Origin: Clostridia bacterium
GTDB lineage: Bacteria; Bacillota_A; Clostridia; Oscillospirales; CAG-272
Assembly (NCBI GenBank): GCA_017445115.1
Contig: JAFSUU010000122.1
Coordinates: 21,087 to 85,086, forward strand
Direction: 5' to 3'
Length of the DNA stretch: 64,000 nucleotides
The position numbers were made by a program, and so were the translations under genes. The notes under the pieces were generated by a model that was not told the origin of the DNA, made no database searches, and worked only from the letters and a program-made list of their open reading frames with translations. Below are positions 59,599 to 64,000 of this stretch, in pieces. Position 1 is the stretch's first letter; each line of letters opens with the position of its first letter.

Positions 59599-62500
59599 AT
59601 GCTTCAGATCAAGAATATCAGCAAAACATACAGGACCGGCTCGCTGACTCAGCGCGCCTTAGACGACGTTTCACTGAGCCTCAGAGACAGCGAATTTGTC
59701 GCGATACTCGGTCAGAGCGGCTCCGGGAAGACGACGCTTCTCAACGTCATAGGAGGACTCGACCGCTACGACGAGGGAGACCTCCTGATCAACGGCGTCT
59801 CGACAAAAAAATACAAAAGCCGCGACTGGGACGCATACCGCAATCATTCGGTCGGATTTGTTTTTCAGAGCTATAACCTCATACCGCATCAGAACATTCT
59901 CGCAAACGTAGAGCTTGCGCTCACCATCGGAGGTGTTTCGAAACGCGAGCGGACAGCGAGGGCAAAAGAGGCGCTTGACAAAGTCGGTCTCACGGAGCAT
60001 ATCCACAAAAAGCCTTCTCAGCTTTCCGGCGGTCAGATGCAGCGCGTCGCGATAGCGCGCGCCCTTGTGAACGATCCGGACATTCTTCTCGCAGACGAGC
60101 CGACCGGTGCGCTCGACAGTGAAACGAGTATACAGGTCATGGATCTTCTGAAAGAGGTCGCGAGCGACAGACTTGTCGTTATGGTGACTCACAACCCGGA
60201 ACTTGCTGAAAAATACGCAACGAGGATCGTACGCCTTAAAGACGGACAGATAATTTCGGACAGCGATCCGTATGAACCGGACGGAGCGGAAAAGACGCAT
60301 AAAGCAGGCAAATCGGGGATGTCGTTTATTACCGCGCTCAATCTCAGCCTGAAGAATCTGTGGACCAAAAAAGTCAGGACGCTTCTCGTCGCGTTCGCAG
60401 GTTCTATCGGCATCATCGGGATCGCGATGATCCTTTCCATGTCAAACGGCGCGAACGTATATATCAGAAATATCCAGGAGGATACGCTTAAGAGTTATCC
60501 TCTTCAGATAACGAAGACCAGCTTCGATATCTCGTCGCTTATTTCTCCGCGAGCCGAGCGTTCAAAAGACAGCGGCGACGACGGGGAAGAAGGCGTCGTC
60601 AGGGAATGGCGCGCCGTGACATCGATGTTCTCGCGCGTCTCGACCAACGACCTCAAGAGTCTGAAACAGTATCTTGACAGCGGCGTGACGAATATAAACG
60701 ATTTCGTCCAGGCGATAGAATACGATTACAACGTAACACCGCAAATATTCTCTTACCGCAACGGTACGGTGCGTCAGGTAAATCCCGACCGTACGTTTTC
60801 AGCTCTCGGATTTTCGGCGACGGACACGATGAGCAGCCTTATGACGAGCTTCAGCAGTACGAGCAGTTTCTTTGGTCTGCCCGCCGATCCCGATCTTTAC
60901 GTCGATCAGTACGAAGTCAAGGCGGGGCGCTGGCCGGAGAATTACAATGAATGTGTGCTCTTTCTGTCCGACACAGGTTATGTCGCAGATCTGACACTTT
61001 ATACTCTCGGACTTAAAGACCCGGCTGACCTTGACGAAATGGTAAAAGCGTTCGCGGAAGGATACGCGAGCAACGTCAAGCTCACGACGAGAAAATACTC
61101 GTACGACGAGTTTCTCGGAATAACGTTCAAGCTCGTCGATCCGTCGAGTTGGTACGTTTACGATAAAGATTACGGGATATGGACGGACCGCTCCGGCGAC
61201 GAAGCGTTTATGAAAAGACTGGTTGAGAACGGTGAAGATCTGACTGTCGTCGGAGTAGTACAGCCCGCCGAGGGAGTCGACAATACGTCGATGAAGATGG
61301 GCATCGGATACCCCGCGTCGCTGACGCTTCATATGATCGAAAACGCTTCGAAGACGGAGATCGTAAAACAGCAGCTCGACGATCCCGAAACGGACGTCTT
61401 CACCGGCATAAAGTTCGGCGAGACGAATAACAACGGTTCGTTCGATCTGTCCGCGCTTTTCACGGTAAACGAAGATGCGCTCGGAAAACTGTTTTCGTTC
61501 GATCCTTCGTCGTTCTCGCCTGACAGCATACCGCTCGATATGTCTTCATTAAATCTGTCAGGGCTCGATCTGTCGTCTCTCATCGACCTTTCGGCTCTCG
61601 GAAATATCAAGCTTCCGGACCTTGATACAGAGGACTTTATCTCACTGCTCGGAAGTCTGAAATTCAATTTCAATGAAGAAGATCTGTCAAAACTGTTCAG
61701 TGATCTTGCCTCCGGACTTGCGGAGTACGCCGCGAAAGATCCCTCGACCGATTTTTCGAGATTTCCCGAATCTATCTCCGAATATCTTTCGTCCGGCGAA
61801 GCGATGAGGACTCTCAGAGAGGAGATCACAAAGGCGTTTGAGGAAAACGGCGCAGCACTCGTCACCACAGACGATGTTTCGGAGATAGCGCGAAGCATAA
61901 CCGACGGTTTTCCGGAATACGCGGAAGAGCGCGAGGCGGAAGGACTCACTTTGGCGCAGCTCCTTTACGACTATCTCAATACGGATGAAGTAAAAGGGAT
62001 CGTCGCCGACTCCGCCGACAGAATACGCGCGAAGATCGCTGGATTTACGATAAACGAGGACCAGGCGAAAGTGATCACCGCCGCGCTTTACGATTCGTAC
62101 GTGAAATACGCGTCGGAAAATTCGCTTCCCGAGCCGTCGTCCCTCACCGCGGTCATGATCGAGTATATGAATTCCGACGAAGCGAGAAAAATGATCACAG
62201 ACGCGGTATCAAAGATGGTCGACACGTCAGGGCTTGAGAGAAAGATATCGGAACTCATGGCAGAATACACGAGCGCCGCCGCGCCGCAGATAGAGGAAGC
62301 GGCAAAAGGGCTTGTCGGAGATCTTATGAAAAATCTCTCGGGTACACTCGGCAAAGTCATCAACGACGCGGTATCAAAGATGGCGTCGAACCTGACCGAT
62401 ACGTTCAAATTCGATCCCAAAATGCTTTCCGAGGCGGTCACGTTCAATATGTCGGCGGAAGAGCTCCGCGATATGATGACGACTCTTCTCACCGGTGAGA

Positions 62501-63129
62501 CCGGAAGCTTTGAGACGAACCTCAAAAAGCTCGGGTACGCGGATCTTTCCGACCCCGCGTCGGTCACGATATATCCCACCGACTTCAACGGAAAGACCGA
62601 GGTCAAGAATATCCTCGACGCTTACAACAGTAAAATGGAAGACGCAGGGGAGAGCGAAAAGGTCATAGTGTATACGGATCTCGTCGATACGCTTATGAGC
62701 TCCGTAACGGATATAATCAACGCTATCAGCTATATACTCATCGCCTTCGTCGCGATCTCTCTCGTCGTGTCTTCCGTTATGATCGGAGTCATAACGTATA
62801 TAAGTGTTCTCGAGAGGAAGAAGGAGATCGGTATCCTGCGCGCGATCGGCGCGTCGAAGCGGAACGTTTCCAACGTCTTCAACGCCGAAACGTTTATCAT
62901 CGGGCTGCTTGCCGGTGTGCTCGGTATCGTAATAACGCTGATACTTCTCATCCCGGCGAACTATCTCATCCATACGCTGTCGGGGCAGACAGGTATCAAC
63001 GCCATCCTGCCTCCGGTCGCGGCGATACTGCTAATTCTGCTCAGCGTGCTGCTGACGCTGATAGGCGGCATAATCCCGTCGCGCAAGGCGGCAAAATCGG
63101 ATCCCGTCGAGGCGCTGAGAAGCGAATGA
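59599..63129 (+). CDS. ABC transporter, fused ATPase and FtsX-like permease (MacB type)
   Basis: 1176 residues from ATG 59599 (GGGTGGA upstream). Residues 1-230: ATPase of the MacB/LolD group (Walker A GQSGSGKTT, LSGGQMQRVAIARALV, ADEPTGALD). First membrane helix near 275-295 (LLVAFAGSIGIIGIAMILSM), then a very long external region of about 730 residues rich in Ser/Asp/Leu and coiled-coil-like segments (PLDMSSLNLSGLDLSSLIDL...), then three helices near 1050-1165 (ISYILIAFVAISLVVSSVMIGVITYISVLERKKEIGILRAIGASK). Likely a mechanotransmitter or peptide exporter. Its stop lies inside the first hairpin of array G. Confidence 0.88.
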   Translation: MLQIKNISKTYRTGSLTQRALDDVSLSLRDSEFVAILGQSGSGKTTLLNVIGGLDRYDEGDLLINGVSTKKYKSRDWDAYRNHSVGFVFQSYNLIPHQNILANVELALTIGGVSKRERTARAKEALDKVGLTEHIHKKPSQLSGGQMQRVAIARALVNDPDILLADEPTGALDSETSIQVMDLLKEVASDRLVVMVTHNPELAEKYATRIVRLKDGQIISDSDPYEPDGAEKTHKAGKSGMSFITALNLSLKNLWTKKVRTLLVAFAGSIGIIGIAMILSMSNGANVYIRNIQEDTLKSYPLQITKTSFDISSLISPRAERSKDSGDDGEEGVVREWRAVTSMFSRVSTNDLKSLKQYLDSGVTNINDFVQAIEYDYNVTPQIFSYRNGTVRQVNPDRTFSALGFSATDTMSSLMTSFSSTSSFFGLPADPDLYVDQYEVKAGRWPENYNECVLFLSDTGYVADLTLYTLGLKDPADLDEMVKAFAEGYASNVKLTTRKYSYDEFLGITFKLVDPSSWYVYDKDYGIWTDRSGDEAFMKRLVENGEDLTVVGVVQPAEGVDNTSMKMGIGYPASLTLHMIENASKTEIVKQQLDDPETDVFTGIKFGETNNNGSFDLSALFTVNEDALGKLFSFDPSSFSPDSIPLDMSSLNLSGLDLSSLIDLSALGNIKLPDLDTEDFISLLGSLKFNFNEEDLSKLFSDLASGLAEYAAKDPSTDFSRFPESISEYLSSGEAMRTLREEITKAFEENGAALVTTDDVSEIARSITDGFPEYAEEREAEGLTLAQLLYDYLNTDEVKGIVADSADRIRAKIAGFTINEDQAKVITAALYDSYVKYASENSLPEPSSLTAVMIEYMNSDEARKMITDAVSKMVDTSGLERKISELMAEYTSAAAPQIEEAAKGLVGDLMKNLSGTLGKVINDAVSKMASNLTDTFKFDPKMLSEAVTFNMSAEELRDMMTTLLTGETGSFETNLKKLGYADLSDPASVTIYPTDFNGKTEVKNILDAYNSKMEDAGESEKVIVYTDLVDTLMSSVTDIINAISYILIAFVAISLVVSSVMIGVITYISVLERKKEIGILRAIGASKRNVSNVFNAETFIIGLLAGVLGIVITLILLIPANYLIHTLSGQTGINAILPPVAAILLILLSVLLTLIGGIIPSRKAAKSDPVEALRSE

Positions 63130-63258
63130 CGCGATCCTCGCGTCATTCGCGCAATGAATTGCTCTTCAATGCTCTGAAGAGCAATTCAATTCATGACGGT
63201 TCGCCGTCAATTCACGGAGCGAAGCGAGAATTCATGACGCGAAGCGTCAATTCATTCA
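63122..63258. repeat. Hairpin-linker array G (AATTCAT type)
   Basis: First hairpin GCGAATGACGCGA (63122-63134) / TCGCGTCATTCGC (63138-63150) includes the ABC gene stop. Further hairpins TTGCTCTTCA/TGAAGAGCAA, TGACGG/CCGTCA and TGACGC/GCGTCA are separated by AATGAATT, AATTCAT or AATTCA, the same linker type as array B. Confidence 0.75.
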
Positions 63259-63268
63259 GATATACAAA

Positions 63269-63297
63269 AGCGGGCTCAACCGAGCCCGCTGTTTTTT
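63269..63297. terminator. Rho-independent terminator
   Basis: AGCGGGCTC (63269-63277), AACC loop, GAGCCCGCT (63282-63290), tail GTTTTTT; also has a short T run on the minus strand, so it can serve the convergent lipoprotein gene. Confidence 0.85.
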
Positions 63298-63303
63298 AAG
63301 TTA

Positions 63304-63786
63304 TTAAGATATGGAACCGTTCACTGATTTGTTCAGTAAGTCAAAGGTTCTAAACTCAAAAACCATATTATTTGTGAGTTCAACAACTACTAAATGTGCA
63401 TCGTTAGTTATATATACCGGAGTATAAAATCCGCTGCCGATGTCTGCGTGCGGCTCTCCTATTGCATCTGTTAATTCTTTGAAATCAGTATTCAAGAATT
63501 TGTCGAGATCGGTATCTTTTAAAAGCGTTATTCCGCCGTCTTTCAAGCATTGTCTGTCTGATGAAAACTCTACTATATTCTGTATCTTTTCGGAATAATC
63601 TTTTATAATGACGTAATATGTATCGTCAACCTTATATACTACTAACGTATTTAAATATTGAAACGGAGTATTACCGTCTATATTTATATCAAATTCATCT
63701 CCTACATTGACGTTGAAGCTTTTTGAACAAGAGGTTAAACATAAAATTGTCAAAACTAACAATGATAAAGCAAGTAATCTTTTCAT
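63304..63786 (-). CDS. Small lipoprotein, unknown function
   Basis: 160 residues from ATG 63786 behind GGAGATT; the earlier frame part is untranslated. Signal MKRLLALSLLVLTILCLTSCSK with lipobox Cys20. The mature part is beta-rich (VVYKVDDTYYVIIKDYSEKIQNIVEF, YTPVYITNDAHLVVVELTNNMVFEF). Not recognised. DNA is AT-richer than the window average. Its upstream region is cut off by an IS end about 77 nt away. Confidence 0.65.
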   Translation of the reverse strand: MKRLLALSLLVLTILCLTSCSKSFNVNVGDEFDINIDGNTPFQYLNTLVVYKVDDTYYVIIKDYSEKIQNIVEFSSDRQCLKDGGITLLKDTDLDKFLNTDFKELTDAIGEPHADIGSGFYTPVYITNDAHLVVVELTNNMVFEFRTFDLLNKSVNGSIS

Positions 63787-63862
63787 AATAATCTCCATTT
63801 TGCCTCTGTGAAGACGGGTGACGGCTAAAGAAAAAACGTCCAAAAGGTTTTGAGAGGTCTGA

Positions 63863-64000
63863 TGTGACCCCGAAAGTTTAGACAGAATCAAATATTAAGT
63901 TATTAGTGAATGAGTTCGGAATTGAACCGGGCTCATTTCTTTTAGTTTAGTAGAGATTCTCTCGTTGTTGTAGTAGTGGATATAATTCTTTAATTCATCA
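63863..64000 (-). mobile_element. IS3-family insertion sequence, one end
   Basis: A terminal sequence TGTGACCCCGAAAGTTTAGA (from 63863) of the type seen at IS3-family ends, followed by the 3' end of a transposase gene on the minus strand. The rest is beyond the window. Confidence 0.75.
63895..64000 (-). CDS. IS3-family transposase OrfB, C-terminal part
   Basis: Read on the minus strand from the window edge: DELKNYIHYYNNERISTKLK then EMSPVQFRTHSLIT and TAA at 63895. 'YIHYYNNERIxxKLKxMSPVxxRxxS' is the classic C-terminus of IS3/IS150 integrase-type transposases. The DDE residues lie outside the window. Confidence 0.85.
   Translation of the reverse strand, partial: DELKNYIHYYNNERISTKLKEMSPVQFRTHSLIT

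Overview
The window reads as chromosome of an anaerobic Bacillota (class Clostridia) of the gut type. The supports are low-GC-Gram-positive signals (AGGAGG ribosome sites, TTGACA-N17-TATAAT promoters, a T-box, a c-di-GMP-I riboswitch, class B sortase, LCP protein, lipoproteins without an outer membrane) combined with fairly GC-rich genes, a flavin/iron-sulphur transhydrogenase-like complex and L-fucose use. Genus cannot be told from the sequence. The window opens inside a gene and closes inside an IS3-type element.

Layout. 1-7.9 kb: end of a DUF3842 gene, an ECF transporter S subunit, an OB-fold lipoprotein, and a minus-strand operon of acyl-ACP thioesterase plus a complete sugar ABC importer, then class II aldolase. 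8-11.1 kb: DUF362 ferredoxin protein and L-fucose isomerase. 11.1-14.1 kb: an AT-richer islet with two unknown genes and a toxin-antitoxin pair, bracketed by hairpin arrays. 14.2-22.7 kb: rpmG-secE-nusG-rplK-rplA, an RlmD-type rRNA methyltransferase, AlkD-like repair protein, two acetyltransferases, a CBS/DRTGG pyrophosphatase and a fused methyltransferase. 22.8-27.7 kb: riboswitch-controlled (and apparently frameshifted) diguanylate cyclase, a TIGR04076 protein, glutamate dehydrogenase. 28.2-32.6 kb: three-gene electron-bifurcating flavoenzyme complex. 32.8-41 kb: LicC-like nucleotidyltransferase, T-box-pheST, a phosphoribosyltransferase, TrkA-TrkH potassium uptake, tRNA-Glu. 41.4-47.4 kb: the most interesting part, an RNA-repair cassette. 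47.5-63.9 kb: AbrB-ABC exporter, a ComF operon, SLOG and TepA proteins, enolase, a surface protein with sortase and LCP protein, a degenerate NlpC/P60 lipoprotein, a 1176-residue ABC exporter, a lipoprotein and the IS edge.

The RNA-repair cassette joins two WYL-domain regulators, an array of eight short structured RNA units plus one complete tRNA-shaped RNA, a DUF2828 (Ro60-like, vWA) protein and an intact RtcB RNA ligase. Each of the eight units is closed by a perfect 7-9 bp stem of the form AAGGYRC.../...GYRCCTT, starts with a CAGCAA box and ends in CCTTG or TCTTG, while the middles differ. Several middles are convincing tRNA anticodon arms with different anticodons (UCU, UGU, GCA, GAA). 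My inference is that these are tRNA mimics, bound by the Ro60-like protein, that act as decoys or sensors for anticodon-cleaving ribotoxins, with RtcB resealing the cut RNA. The cassette is bracketed by near-perfect inverted copies of one 27-nt hairpin.

A second unexplained theme is seven intergenic arrays of small perfect hairpins joined by a short constant linker (ATATCAT, TTCGATATA, ATGAATT or AACGATGTT type), two of which sit beside a G-rich 15-16 bp hairpin in mirrored orientation.
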